The notes beneath the pieces are model-generated. The model saw only the letters and a list, made by a program, of their open reading frames with translations, searched no databases and was not told where the DNA came from. Positions 9,450-17,428 of a DNA stretch of 64,000 nt are shown here, piece after piece; the first letter of the stretch is position 1, and each line of letters starts with the position of its first letter. The DNA lies in assembly GCF_001510665.1 (NCBI RefSeq), contig NZ_LMTI01000002.1, positions 443,753-507,752 of the forward strand. The letters run 5' to 3'. A program made the position numbers and the translations under genes. Origin of the DNA: Bacillus sp. FJAT-27445 (GTDB lineage: Bacteria; Bacillota; Bacilli; Bacillales; Cytobacillaceae).

Positions 9450-9578
9450 GTTGATTTCCTCTTCAGGCACTTCGCTTTCCGTGGGGCGTCAGTGGAGCCT
9501 CCTCGGCGCTTGCGCCTGCGGGGTCTCCCCTTGCCGCTGCATCCCACAGGAGTCTTCGTGCCTTCCGCTACAATCAAC
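9450..9578. repeat. Interspersed Bacillus-type repeat with inverted ends
   Basis: A ~130-bp GC-rich block in an AT-rich gap, bounded by GTTGATT and AATCAAC in inverted orientation. Internal complementary segments include GGCACTTCGCTTTCC against its near-match on the other arm, and GGCGCTTGCGCC. I recognise the pattern (GGGGAGACCCCGCAGGCGC, GAGGAGGCTCC) as a repeat seen many times in Bacillaceae genomes, but cannot count copies here. It has no ORF. It lies between the prepilin peptidase and pilM genes. Confidence 0.7.
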
Positions 9579-9631
9579 TAACTTTTCAAATTAATTCGTG
9601 TAAAAAAATTATTTCAACCGATGTAGTAAAC

Positions 9632-10399
9632 TTAAGAATAGAAAAGATTCAGGTACAGGTCAATAAGTTCCGATCCATAAAAATATGCAACGAGCGTACC
9701 AAGGGCAATGAACGGCCCAAACGGTATTGGCTGGCGACGTTTTACAAGCTTGAGCATCAAGGCAAGAACGCCAAAAACCGCTCCAAACAACGTGGCAAGC
9801 AAGAAGGAAAGCAAAACAAGCTTTGTTCCGACCGCAAAACCGATGACCGCAAACAGTTTTATATCGCCGCCGCCCATACCCCCCTTGCTTACGAGGGCAA
9901 TCAGGAGCAGAAGGATAAAACCAACTGCCGCGCCAAGCAGGGAATCCCACCACGGAGAAAGCGGCCAAAGCACTCGTTCAACTAAAAAAATCCCTGCAAA
10001 CACAAGCAATATTTTATCAGGGATGATCATATAGTGGATGTCCGAAACAAAAATGATCATAAAAAGAGAAATGAGCGTCCAGGCAACCACAAGCTCCCAC
10101 GACCAGCCGAGAACGGCGGGCGCCATGGCAAACAGGATGCCGGTCAACAGCTCGGTTATTGGATAAATAGGGGAAATCCGCGTACGACAGCCGCGGCATT
10201 TCCCCCTAAGGAATACATATGAAAAGACTGGAACCAAGTCCCATGGCCGCAGCTGCTGCCTGCAATTCGGGCAGGCAGAGCGCGGCTTAACGATTGATTG
10301 TCCTTCAGGCACCCGAAGTCCGACGACGTTAAAGAAGGAGCCTAGGGTGATGCCGTAGAGGAAAATAAAAATTAGGATGATGTAATTTATTAAAGTCAT
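9632..10399 (-). CDS. comC: Prepilin peptidase / N-methyltransferase (ComC/PilD)
   Basis: Membrane aspartyl protease that cleaves the short leader of type IV prepilins and methylates the new N-terminus. The 255-residue product has the N-terminal methylase-type domain with two Cys pairs (CPNC about 43-46, CRGC about 68-71) and seven or eight membrane helices. Both catalytic aspartates are present (in SDIHYMIIPD and in GGGDIKL). It occupies the B. subtilis comC position between spoIIB and folC. It probably serves both this pilin and any comG pseudopilins elsewhere. Confidence 0.92.
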   Translation of the reverse strand: MTLINYIILIFIFLYGITLGSFFNVVGLRVPEGQSIVKPRSACPNCRQQLRPWDLVPVFSYVFLRGKCRGCRTRISPIYPITELLTGILFAMAPAVLGWSWELVVAWTLISLFMIIFVSDIHYMIIPDKILLVFAGIFLVERVLWPLSPWWDSLLGAAVGFILLLLIALVSKGGMGGGDIKLFAVIGFAVGTKLVLLSFLLATLFGAVFGVLALMLKLVKRRQPIPFGPFIALGTLVAYFYGSELIDLYLNLFYS

Positions 10400-10407
10400 T
10401 GAAATTA

Positions 10408-10887
10408 TTATCTCACGTTTGCACGATTAATGTCAGCGGGAAGTACGCCTGCTCCACCGGTTCCTTGGATTCCTTTGCTACCATTATTTACCAATTTAAC
10501 TAAATCTACTTTCCCGTCAACTACCTTTACCCAAGATCCCGAAGTAGGAGCTGTAGTCCCTGTAGTAATTGTTGTAAGCCCTAGTTCATAATTTCCTCCA
10601 TCTGGATCTTTAAATGTATCAAGATAGTTGTTAGCAGTTAAATATCCAAGTGGTACAAAATGTGTATCCTTTTGCAATAAAGTTTCGGTCGTAACTGCCA
10701 ATTTTGTCGAACTCACCATTTGTTGAGCATTTGCTACATGCGCATCTTTCTTGGTGTTGCCAATCAACCCACCAATAGCCGGTACCGCAATAGCCGCAAT
10801 AATCCCCAAAATAACGATAACCGCTAGCAATTCGATCAGGGTCAAGCCGCGCTGGTCTTTCATTTTTTTCTTTAAGCTTTTGAACAT
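10408..10887 (-). CDS. Type IV prepilin (PilA-like major pilin candidate)
   Basis: The start at 10887 follows AGAAGGAGTGGG and gives a 159-residue prepilin. The class III leader is basic (residues 1-14, KKKMKDQRG) and cleavage is expected after Gly14. The mature protein starts LTLIELLAVIVILGIIAAIAVPAI, with the conserved Glu at mature position 5 and a long hydrophobic helix. The mature length is about 145 residues with a Gly/Thr-rich C-terminal half. It lies 8 bases before the peptidase gene and has its own upstream gap with a promoter-like element. The mature first residue is Leu rather than the usual Phe. Confidence 0.88.
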   Translation of the reverse strand: MFKSLKKKMKDQRGLTLIELLAVIVILGIIAAIAVPAIGGLIGNTKKDAHVANAQQMVSSTKLAVTTETLLQKDTHFVPLGYLTANNYLDTFKDPDGGNYELGLTTITTGTTAPTSGSWVKVVDGKVDLVKLVNNGSKGIQGTGGAGVLPADINRANVR

Positions 10888-10936
10888 TTTTCCCACTCCT
10901 TCTAAGGTTATGAACCTAATATAATATTTCACTCCT

Positions 10937-10961
10937 ATTATACAACAGCGAATGTTGTCAA
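10937..10961 (-). promoter_or_regulatory. Candidate pilin promoter with internal palindrome
   Basis: Reading the minus strand, a TTGACA box and a TATAAT box are only 13 bases apart. The space between is filled by a palindrome (ACAACA, 5-base centre, TGTTGT). The short spacing is unusual for sigma-A, so either the -35 is not used or a regulator binds the palindrome. It would allow pilin to be expressed separately from pilBTC. Confidence 0.4.
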
Positions 10962-10994
10962 ACCTACAAATTTTTGGAAGATATTCGTCTATTT

Positions 10995-12209
10995 TTAGTA
11001 TTTATTATCAAATTGATTGAACATTTCGAACATCGGCACCATGATGCTAGTGACGATGGTACCAACTAGGGCCGCAAGGACAACAATCATTAGCGGCTCA
11101 ATCAATGATTTCAACTTGTCTGTGCCAATATCGACTTCTTTTTCGTAAAACTCGGCCACCTTTGTTAGCATCGCATCGAGTGAACCTGTTTGTTCGCCAA
11201 TTGAAACCATTTGCGTTACAAGCGGCGGGAATGCCCAGTGATGCTCCATCGGAATTGTCATTGACTGTCCTTTTTCAAGAGAATCACGGGACTCCCGGAT
11301 CACACGGGCAATCACTTCGTTTTCAACAACGTTCTCCACAATAGACATGGCTTGAAGAATCGGGACCGAGCTTGAGAATAACGAGCTTAATGTCCTGGTC
11401 ATCCTCGCCAACACTGCTTTTTGCAAAAGCTTCCCAAAAATCGGCATCCGGAGCAGCGCGTAATCGAGATAATACTTGGTTTCATTCTTCCTCCGTATGG
11501 CCATTATGCCGCTGACAAACAAAATCGCAATAAGCAGCAGTAGCCACCACCAGCCTTGGACAAATTCGCTCGCCCCCATGACAAAACGGGTTATGGCCGG
11601 AAGTTCCCCTCCCAAATCATCAAACATTGTTACAAACGTAGGGACGATTGTCGTTAGGAGGAAAATGACAACCCCGATGGCAAGGATGCCGATTACAGCC
11701 GGATACGTCAAGGCAGAGACAATTTTTTGCCTCGTCATATGCTGCTTTTCAAAATGGTCGGCAAGCCTCTCAAGTGTCCCATCGAGATTTCCGCCTACCT
11801 CCCCGGCCCTTACCATATTTACAAACATGGGCGAGAAGATTTTTTTATGCTTTGTGACTGACTGTGAAAGCGGACGGCCTTCCCGTAGTTCGGATTCAAC
11901 TGCGATCAGCGCCTTTTTAAGATGTTTGCTTTCAGTCTGGGAGGCGAGAATGGACGTCGCGTCAACAACCGTTACCCCCGCCTTTAAAAGGGTTGCAAAT
12001 TGGCGGATGTAAATTACAAAATGCTCGAGTTTAACGGGATTCCCAATGGTTATATCCTTGGTGAGGAACGTTTCCGGCACTTCGGTGATGTCGACAACCC
12101 GGACCCCATCTTCCCTTAGCTTAAGGAGCGCCTCACGTTTGGAGACAGCATTGATGGTTCCCTGGCGCGTCCCTTTCCGGTCACGGCCCTCATATTTAAA
12201 CCTGGCCAT
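10995..12209 (-). CDS. pilC: Type IV pilus inner-membrane platform protein PilC
   Basis: PilC/GspF family platform protein that links the motor ATPases to pilin polymerisation. The 404-residue product begins with the family opening MARFKYEGRDRKG and has two copies of the cytoplasmic GspF domain (about 65-190 and 270-390). Three or four membrane helices are visible (near 165-190, 215-235 and 370-395). It starts 2 bases after pilT, so the genes are co-translated. Confidence 0.93.
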   Translation of the reverse strand: MARFKYEGRDRKGTRQGTINAVSKREALLKLREDGVRVVDITEVPETFLTKDITIGNPVKLEHFVIYIRQFATLLKAGVTVVDATSILASQTESKHLKKALIAVESELREGRPLSQSVTKHKKIFSPMFVNMVRAGEVGGNLDGTLERLADHFEKQHMTRQKIVSALTYPAVIGILAIGVVIFLLTTIVPTFVTMFDDLGGELPAITRFVMGASEFVQGWWWLLLLIAILFVSGIMAIRRKNETKYYLDYALLRMPIFGKLLQKAVLARMTRTLSSLFSSSVPILQAMSIVENVVENEVIARVIRESRDSLEKGQSMTIPMEHHWAFPPLVTQMVSIGEQTGSLDAMLTKVAEFYEKEVDIGTDKLKSLIEPLMIVVLAALVGTIVTSIMVPMFEMFNQFDNKY

Positions 12210-12211
12210 TT

Positions 12212-13249
12212 CTACACCATCTCCTGCAAATATGGCTCGGCCACTTCTTTTTGGATAAATCCTCTTTCAATCAGCTCTTTAATATTCGATTCAAGTGTAT
12301 GCATCCCGAGGGCGCGCGACGTTTGCATCACACTCGGAATTTGGTGTATTTTCTCATTCCGAATCAAGTTTGCAATCGCCGGATTGTTTATCATAATTTC
12401 GGTCGCGGCCTTCCTCCCTTTTTTGTCGATGGTCGGGAAAAGCCGCTGCGATATAATCCCCATTAGGACAGATGCTAGCTGAATGCGGATTTGCGCCTGC
12501 TGTGCCGGCGGGAACACGTCCAATATTCGGTTAATGGTTGCCGGAGCGCTCGACGTGTGCAATGTACCCAGCACCAAATGGCCGGTTTCCGCCGCTGTGA
12601 TGGCCGTTTGGATCGTCTCGAGGTCACGCATCTCCCCTACGAGAATAACGTCCGGATCCTGGCGGAGTGCTGCACGGAGCCCGTTCGCAAAATTGCCGGT
12701 GTCCATCCCCACTTCACGCTGGTCAATAATCGAGTTTCCATGTTTGTGAAGGTACTCGATCGGGTCCTCGAGCGTAATGATATGTTTTCGCATTGTCTGG
12801 TTCATGAAGTGAATCATCGATGCTAGAGTGGTTGATTTTCCGCTTCCGGTCGGTCCTGTCACCAGAACAAGGCCCTGCGGTTTTTCAGCAAGCTTCAGCA
12901 AAATTTCAGGCATGCCAAGTTCTTCTATGGTTGGTATCCTTGATGGGACCGTCCGAAGCGCCATCGCGATGCAATTCCGCTGGTGGTACGTATTTACCCG
13001 AAAACGGGATAACCCGGGAATGCTGTAGGAAAAATCCAATTCTCCTTTTTCCTTAAAAGCACCCCATTTATTATCAGGAATGATCGCTCTTGCCATTTCT
13101 TCCGTATCTTCCGGCCTTAAGGCAGCCGCATCAAGCTTCCTAAGTTCTCCGTTTATCCGGAAAACGGGAGGGATGCCCACTGTCAGATGAATATCGGATG
13201 CCTTATGTTCAAATGCAGCCTTTAGTATAAGGTCAATTTTCTCTCTCAT
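12212..13249 (-). CDS. pilT: Twitching motility retraction ATPase PilT
   Basis: PilT is the hexameric ATPase that depolymerises pili and powers twitching. The 345-residue product shows Walker A GPTGSGKST (about 129-137), Asp box LEDPIEYLH, Walker B DPDVILVGEMRD and a His box (TAAETGHLVLGTLHT). The PilT-type C-terminal signature AIANLIR is present near residue 290. A retraction motor argues for dynamic pili rather than a static competence pseudopilus, which has only ComGA. Confidence 0.93.
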   Translation of the reverse strand: MREKIDLILKAAFEHKASDIHLTVGIPPVFRINGELRKLDAAALRPEDTEEMARAIIPDNKWGAFKEKGELDFSYSIPGLSRFRVNTYHQRNCIAMALRTVPSRIPTIEELGMPEILLKLAEKPQGLVLVTGPTGSGKSTTLASMIHFMNQTMRKHIITLEDPIEYLHKHGNSIIDQREVGMDTGNFANGLRAALRQDPDVILVGEMRDLETIQTAITAAETGHLVLGTLHTSSAPATINRILDVFPPAQQAQIRIQLASVLMGIISQRLFPTIDKKGRKAATEIMINNPAIANLIRNEKIHQIPSVMQTSRALGMHTLESNIKELIERGFIQKEVAEPYLQEMV

Positions 13250-13259
13250 ATGTGCTCTC

Positions 13260-14921
13260 CTACTCCATAATGGCTACCCTTAACACTTCTTCTGTCGTCG
13301 TCAATCCCTGTTTTATTTTGAGCAGTCCGTCATCAAGCAGGAAGATTGTCCTGTTCCTTACAGCAATGTCACGCAAAACCTGGAAGGATTCCCCGTCCAT
13401 AATCGCCTTTCTTAATTCATCATTAATGACAAGTACCTCATGGAGGGCGATCCTTCCCTTGTATCCAGACATATTGCAAGATGAACAGCCTTTGCCGCGC
13501 GGCACTGTTTCGATTTTAATCCCGCGCCTTTGAAAAATTTCAAGCTCCCGCTTAGATGGCTCGACGGTTTCCGCGCAGTCCCGGCATACTTTTCTGACTA
13601 GCCGCTGTGCAACAACGCCACTCAATGCGGATGCCACCATGAACGGTTCGACATCCATATCAATGAGACGCGTAATCGTGCCGAGAGAGTCATTCGTATG
13701 GAGCGTGCTAAGGACAAGGTGCCCCGTCAGCGAGGCCCTGATTGCGACATCGACCGTTTCCTTGTCGCGGATTTCCCCGACCATGACAATATTCGGGTCC
13801 TGGCGGAGAATGGACCGCAAACCGGCCGCAAACGTCATCCCTACATTCTGGTTCACCTGAATTTGATTGATTCCTTCAAGCTGGTACTCGACCGGGTCTT
13901 CAATTGTAATAATATTAACTTCCTCGCTGTTTAACCTGTTTAAGGCGGCATAGAGGGTAGAGGACTTACCGGATCCCGTTGGCCCTGTGATCAGGACTAT
14001 TCCGGTCGGTTTTTCAATCATTTCCATGAACCGCCTGAAATTCAGCGAGTTGAAGCCCAGCTTGGTCAAATCGTTCAGCGTGCTCCCCATATCAAGGAGG
14101 CGCATAACAATTTTTTCACCGAATACGGTTGGAAGGGTCGATACCCTCAAATCGATTGGATGGAAATCAAGATTGACTTTGATTCTGCCATCCTGAGGGA
14201 CCCGGTATTCGGTTATGTCGAGGTTGGCCATGATTTTAATCCTTGCCGCCAGTACACTTTGCATGCTTTTCGGGAGTACGCGTTCAACCCTTAAGACGCC
14301 ATCGATCCGGTACCTGACGACCACTTTTGTTTCCTGCGGGTCGATGTGGATGTCGCTTGCCTTTTGTGCGGCCGCATTTGAAAGTAGCATATTGACAAGG
14401 CGGACGACTGGCGAGTCAAGGTCAGTTACGTCAACCTCGCTGGCAATATCCTTTGTTGGAAGGTCGCCAAGGAACTCCTCCAGCGCATCATCAGTGTTGT
14501 AATATTTATTAATTGCCCTAACAATATCATCTTTGGTCGCAATGGCAACCTCGATCTGAAATCCGGTGGACAGCCTCAAGTCATCGATTGCGAGGAAATC
14601 CAATGGGTCTGACATCGCGATAAACAGTTTGTCCCCTTCTTTTTTCAACGGAATGACAAGTTGCCTTCGCGCCATTTCCTTCGAGACAAGGTTGAAAAGA
14701 TTTTTGTCAAACGGGTAGCTGAACAGGCTGATATGAGGTATCCCAAGCTGGATTTCCAGAACTTCGATTAATTGTTGCTCCGTGATGGTCCCGCGTTGGA
14801 CGAGTGCTTCCCCAAGCCGTTGCCGCGGAGCTTTTTCAGCAAGGGCGGCCTGAAGCTGCTCCTCTGATAATAGACCCGCTTCAATAAGCAAGTCGCCAAG
14901 CCGTTTTTTCGTTCTAATCAT
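13260..14921 (-). CDS. pilB: Type IV pilus extension ATPase PilB with MshEN-like domain
   Basis: GspE/PilB family ATPase that drives pilus extension. The N-terminus carries two 24-residue motifs, R7LG...K30 and R35LG...Q58, matching the MshEN pattern that binds c-di-GMP in Vibrio MshE. The rest of the N2 domain spans about 60-150. The motor has Walker A GPTGSGKS at 313-320, Walker B DPNIVMVGEIRD, and a C-terminal CxxC...CxxC zinc site (CRDC, CSSC). Length of 553 fits the family. The gene follows the VanW-like gene by 23 bases and precedes pilT by 10. Confidence 0.93.
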   Translation of the reverse strand: MIRTKKRLGDLLIEAGLLSEEQLQAALAEKAPRQRLGEALVQRGTITEQQLIEVLEIQLGIPHISLFSYPFDKNLFNLVSKEMARRQLVIPLKKEGDKLFIAMSDPLDFLAIDDLRLSTGFQIEVAIATKDDIVRAINKYYNTDDALEEFLGDLPTKDIASEVDVTDLDSPVVRLVNMLLSNAAAQKASDIHIDPQETKVVVRYRIDGVLRVERVLPKSMQSVLAARIKIMANLDITEYRVPQDGRIKVNLDFHPIDLRVSTLPTVFGEKIVMRLLDMGSTLNDLTKLGFNSLNFRRFMEMIEKPTGIVLITGPTGSGKSSTLYAALNRLNSEEVNIITIEDPVEYQLEGINQIQVNQNVGMTFAAGLRSILRQDPNIVMVGEIRDKETVDVAIRASLTGHLVLSTLHTNDSLGTITRLIDMDVEPFMVASALSGVVAQRLVRKVCRDCAETVEPSKRELEIFQRRGIKIETVPRGKGCSSCNMSGYKGRIALHEVLVINDELRKAIMDGESFQVLRDIAVRNRTIFLLDDGLLKIKQGLTTTEEVLRVAIME

Positions 14922-14944
14922 AACTATCCCTGCTTATCGTCTTT

Positions 14945-16306
14945 TTATTTGGGAACTTCATTTGGCTTTCCCCAAAGTGTTCCGCCATCGTCGGCAGCCT
15001 GTCCGGGACCGGCTGAATCTTCTCCAGTTTCCGTTGGAGCATTGGGAGGAAGTTCCGGGTCTTCTGTGTTTGTTTCATCCGTTGAAACAGGAGAAGCCGC
15101 GTTGTCTCCCGGGCTTTCAAGTGGAGTTGTCCCAGGAGGCTGCTGGGTTTCTCCTACTAGGAGGGCATGGACTTCTATCCGGTGCACCGGAGGATAGTAA
15201 TCCTCAGCTATGAAAATGGTTTCTAGCAGATTGCCCTCGCTATAGACCTCCCGATAAATTTTTATAATGGAGCCCTGTTTGCCCTCTTCTGTAATGTTTA
15301 CTTGGCCAGCTTTTAATAACGGGCTAAATTGCTTGATTGTTTTTGGCTTAAACGTTTCTTCGTTGTCTGCTACTGCTTTATAGGCATACAGGAATTTGCT
15401 GCCCGTAATGCTTGCCGTCAATGTGCCGTCAGAGTAGCCAAAGCTGAGTTCAAATGAATCGGCGTTCGGGTTTTTGAAAATGAAATCCCTTCCGGTTACG
15501 GTGTCTACAAATGCCTCGGAACCTAGCTTTGAATAGTCAGGCAGTTCTTTGCTGATGTTCCGCTCAACGATTTCAAAATTTGTTTGCAGGATTGCAATAT
15601 ATAAGGCAGTGGCCATCATGCTAAGCGTTTTAGAGGAAAGGCCGCTGATTTCCTGTTTTTCAACAAATCTATTAAAAGAAAACTCGGAATCTCCTTCAAT
15701 CTTAACACCTGAAAATTCCTTAACTGCCACTTCCAGCTCATAAGGAGAATCTTTTTCAACGATTGTTCCGGTCGCTATCGTGCCAGTGCCTTCAGATGGA
15801 TTTTCCAAAAATTCACCCAGCCCGATTATAAACTCTCCGGAATTAAGCATCTTGGCAGGCTCAGTCAGCTTGGCTGCCAAATCCTTCAAGTTTATTTCCT
15901 CTCCAATCAGTGCGGGAGAAATTAAGTTAATCCATTCAACCAGGGCTGTTTCATCCAGGCTTACCCGCATCGCATTTTGTCTGCCGTCGACAAGCGTGGA
16001 AAGGGTTCCTGCCGGGTCGAATGCTATTCTTGCCGTCTCAAGGTCAATGGTTTTTTCTTTAAAATGCATTTTGTAGGTTGATTTTCCCTGCCAGTTGGCA
16101 ACGGCTTCCTCCAGCAGCGGAAGTGCTTCCTTCGGGGTCTTTCCTTCTAGATTTACGCTTCCGACAGCTGTTCCAGGAAGATAGCCTTTCTCGCCTGGAA
16201 AAAGGGCTCCAAATACTTTTAGGCCATATTGTGAAAAGCCGAATACATACGCGGTACTTAGGACGAGTACAACAAAAAGCTTTAAAACCTGCTGATTTTT
16301 TTTCAT
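14945..16306 (-). CDS. VanW/peptidoglycan-binding-domain-like exported protein
   Basis: The 453-residue product has one N-terminal membrane segment or signal (about 9-29). An extracytoplasmic region follows whose start (AVGSVNLEGKTPKEALPLLEEAVANW) resembles the putative peptidoglycan-binding domain that precedes VanW domains. I do not see a clear VanW core. The C-terminal ~70 residues are Pro/Thr/Glu/Gly-rich and probably disordered. As second gene of the pilus operon, directly before pilB, it may help the pilus pass the thick wall; that role is inference. Confidence 0.6.
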   Translation of the reverse strand: MKKNQQVLKLFVVLVLSTAYVFGFSQYGLKVFGALFPGEKGYLPGTAVGSVNLEGKTPKEALPLLEEAVANWQGKSTYKMHFKEKTIDLETARIAFDPAGTLSTLVDGRQNAMRVSLDETALVEWINLISPALIGEEINLKDLAAKLTEPAKMLNSGEFIIGLGEFLENPSEGTGTIATGTIVEKDSPYELEVAVKEFSGVKIEGDSEFSFNRFVEKQEISGLSSKTLSMMATALYIAILQTNFEIVERNISKELPDYSKLGSEAFVDTVTGRDFIFKNPNADSFELSFGYSDGTLTASITGSKFLYAYKAVADNEETFKPKTIKQFSPLLKAGQVNITEEGKQGSIIKIYREVYSEGNLLETIFIAEDYYPPVHRIEVHALLVGETQQPPGTTPLESPGDNAASPVSTDETNTEDPELPPNAPTETGEDSAGPGQAADDGGTLWGKPNEVPK

Positions 16307-16342
16307 TCGATACCGTCCTTCCCGGTGCGGGCCAAAAAATGC

Positions 16343-17248
16343 CTACACATTTCTGTTCCCCTCCGCTGCCTTTTCCAACCCTGCAGCCGTTTCTTGCAAG
16401 GCAGTGAGATAATCGTCATGTTCTTCAAATTGAAAGATATCTTTATGCGGATTGTTAAAATCTAAAACCGGCTGCCCGGCTTCTTTCTCGTTATGAATTA
16501 GGATTTCCAAATCCCCTTCTTCAAATGGACTTGTGATAACTTCACTAAACGGAGAAACCGGTCCAGTTTTATCAAAATAGTCTTCCAGTGCTTCAAGCTG
16601 GCCAATGTCTTCAAGAAACGGGATATCTGCTGGCTGCTCAATTCCAGGTTCGTTCTGTACAACTGGGTTTATTCTTTCGATAGGTTCGAGGATATCCCCT
16701 TGGCCAAATTGTTCTAAACCTATCAAACCCTCCAGTTCATCATTGGAAAATAGGACAGCCGCCTCTTCTGCCTCTAACCACGGAACAATCGTATCCTCCT
16801 TATCTGGCAAAAGAAGATCTTCCTTCACTACTGTTGGCACTACTGGCTCAATTTTTTCAAAAACAGGTATTGCACTATCATGTTCAGACGCTAACGATTC
16901 AATCCTGCCGATATCCTCCTGGTTGCTATAAAAAAAGGATCCAAGCTTTCGGTCGAACAGGAGCGCAGTCCCGCCTCCAATCGCAATAACAAGAAGAGCA
17001 TTTTGCCATAAAGGAACAATCTGTGCCACAAATCCAGCAGCAACGGCAAAAATTAATGCAATTAACGCGATAACAACCTTTCCCTTACCCGTTATGCCAA
17101 GTGGGAGAAAATATAGAACAGGCAGAAGCAAGATAAATGAAGCCAGCCCGAATATCAATTCCAAATGCAAAACCCCCAATTCCCTCAAAAACTGGCAATA
17201 TGTTTCAAGGTATTTCAAATTTACTAGGAAACTAAGATATAATGACAA
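16343..17248 (-). CDS. Unknown membrane protein, first gene of the pilus operon
   Basis: Function not recognised. The product has three hydrophobic segments (about residues 30-50, 57-75 and 80-97) and then a ~200-residue acidic cytoplasmic tail rich in Glu/Asp/Pro. The longest frame starts at TTG 17248 without a good binding site. A TTG near 17164, eight bases after GGGGG, would give a cleaner membrane protein starting near LELIFGLASF. It heads the operon, so it may be a regulatory or anchoring partner of the pilus machine. Confidence 0.6.
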   Translation of the reverse strand: MSLYLSFLVNLKYLETYCQFLRELGVLHLELIFGLASFILLLPVLYFLPLGITGKGKVVIALIALIFAVAAGFVAQIVPLWQNALLVIAIGGGTALLFDRKLGSFFYSNQEDIGRIESLASEHDSAIPVFEKIEPVVPTVVKEDLLLPDKEDTIVPWLEAEEAAVLFSNDELEGLIGLEQFGQGDILEPIERINPVVQNEPGIEQPADIPFLEDIGQLEALEDYFDKTGPVSPFSEVITSPFEEGDLEILIHNEKEAGQPVLDFNNPHKDIFQFEEHDDYLTALQETAAGLEKAAEGNRNV

Positions 17249-17311
17249 AATTCTACTTTTTCCTTATTGTATAATAAACCAAAGACGATAAAAAGAGGAC
17301 GGTGACCCATA

Positions 17312-17368
17312 ATGGTGAAAACTTTCCAAAAACAAGGAGGGTTTTCACGGCTGTCCAAATTATTTTAA
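17312..17368 (+). CDS. Possible 18-residue peptide ORF
   Basis: On the plus strand, ATG at 17312 begins an 18-codon frame (MVKTFQKQGGFSRLSKLF). It is preceded by AGAGGACGGTGA and, about 40 bases upstream, by a TATAAT-like box (17269-17275 region), and is followed 16 bases later by a strong terminator. The frame contains an internal hairpin (GGTGAAAAC with GTTTTCAC). This could be a real small gene, or a structured element of the divergent pilus promoter. No homologue is known to me. Confidence 0.25.
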   Translation: MVKTFQKQGGFSRLSKLF

Positions 17369-17383
17369 AGTTTTCTCCACAGC

Positions 17384-17420
17384 AAAAAAGCTGGCTCCAT
17401 TAAAGGAACCAGCTTTTTTA
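17384..17420. terminator. Bidirectional terminator after the diguanylate cyclase gene
   Basis: AAAAAAGCTGGCTCC and GGAACCAGCTTTTTT form a stem with a short loop and T-runs in both directions. On the minus strand it ends the diguanylate cyclase transcript before the pilus operon, so the two are separate transcription units. Confidence 0.9.
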
Positions 17421-17428
17421 TGATTTCA

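Noticed and set aside
17250-17383. c-di-GMP riboswitch upstream of the pilus operon
   Set aside because: I looked for GEMM-I/II landmarks because of the c-di-GMP link, and none are present on the minus strand.
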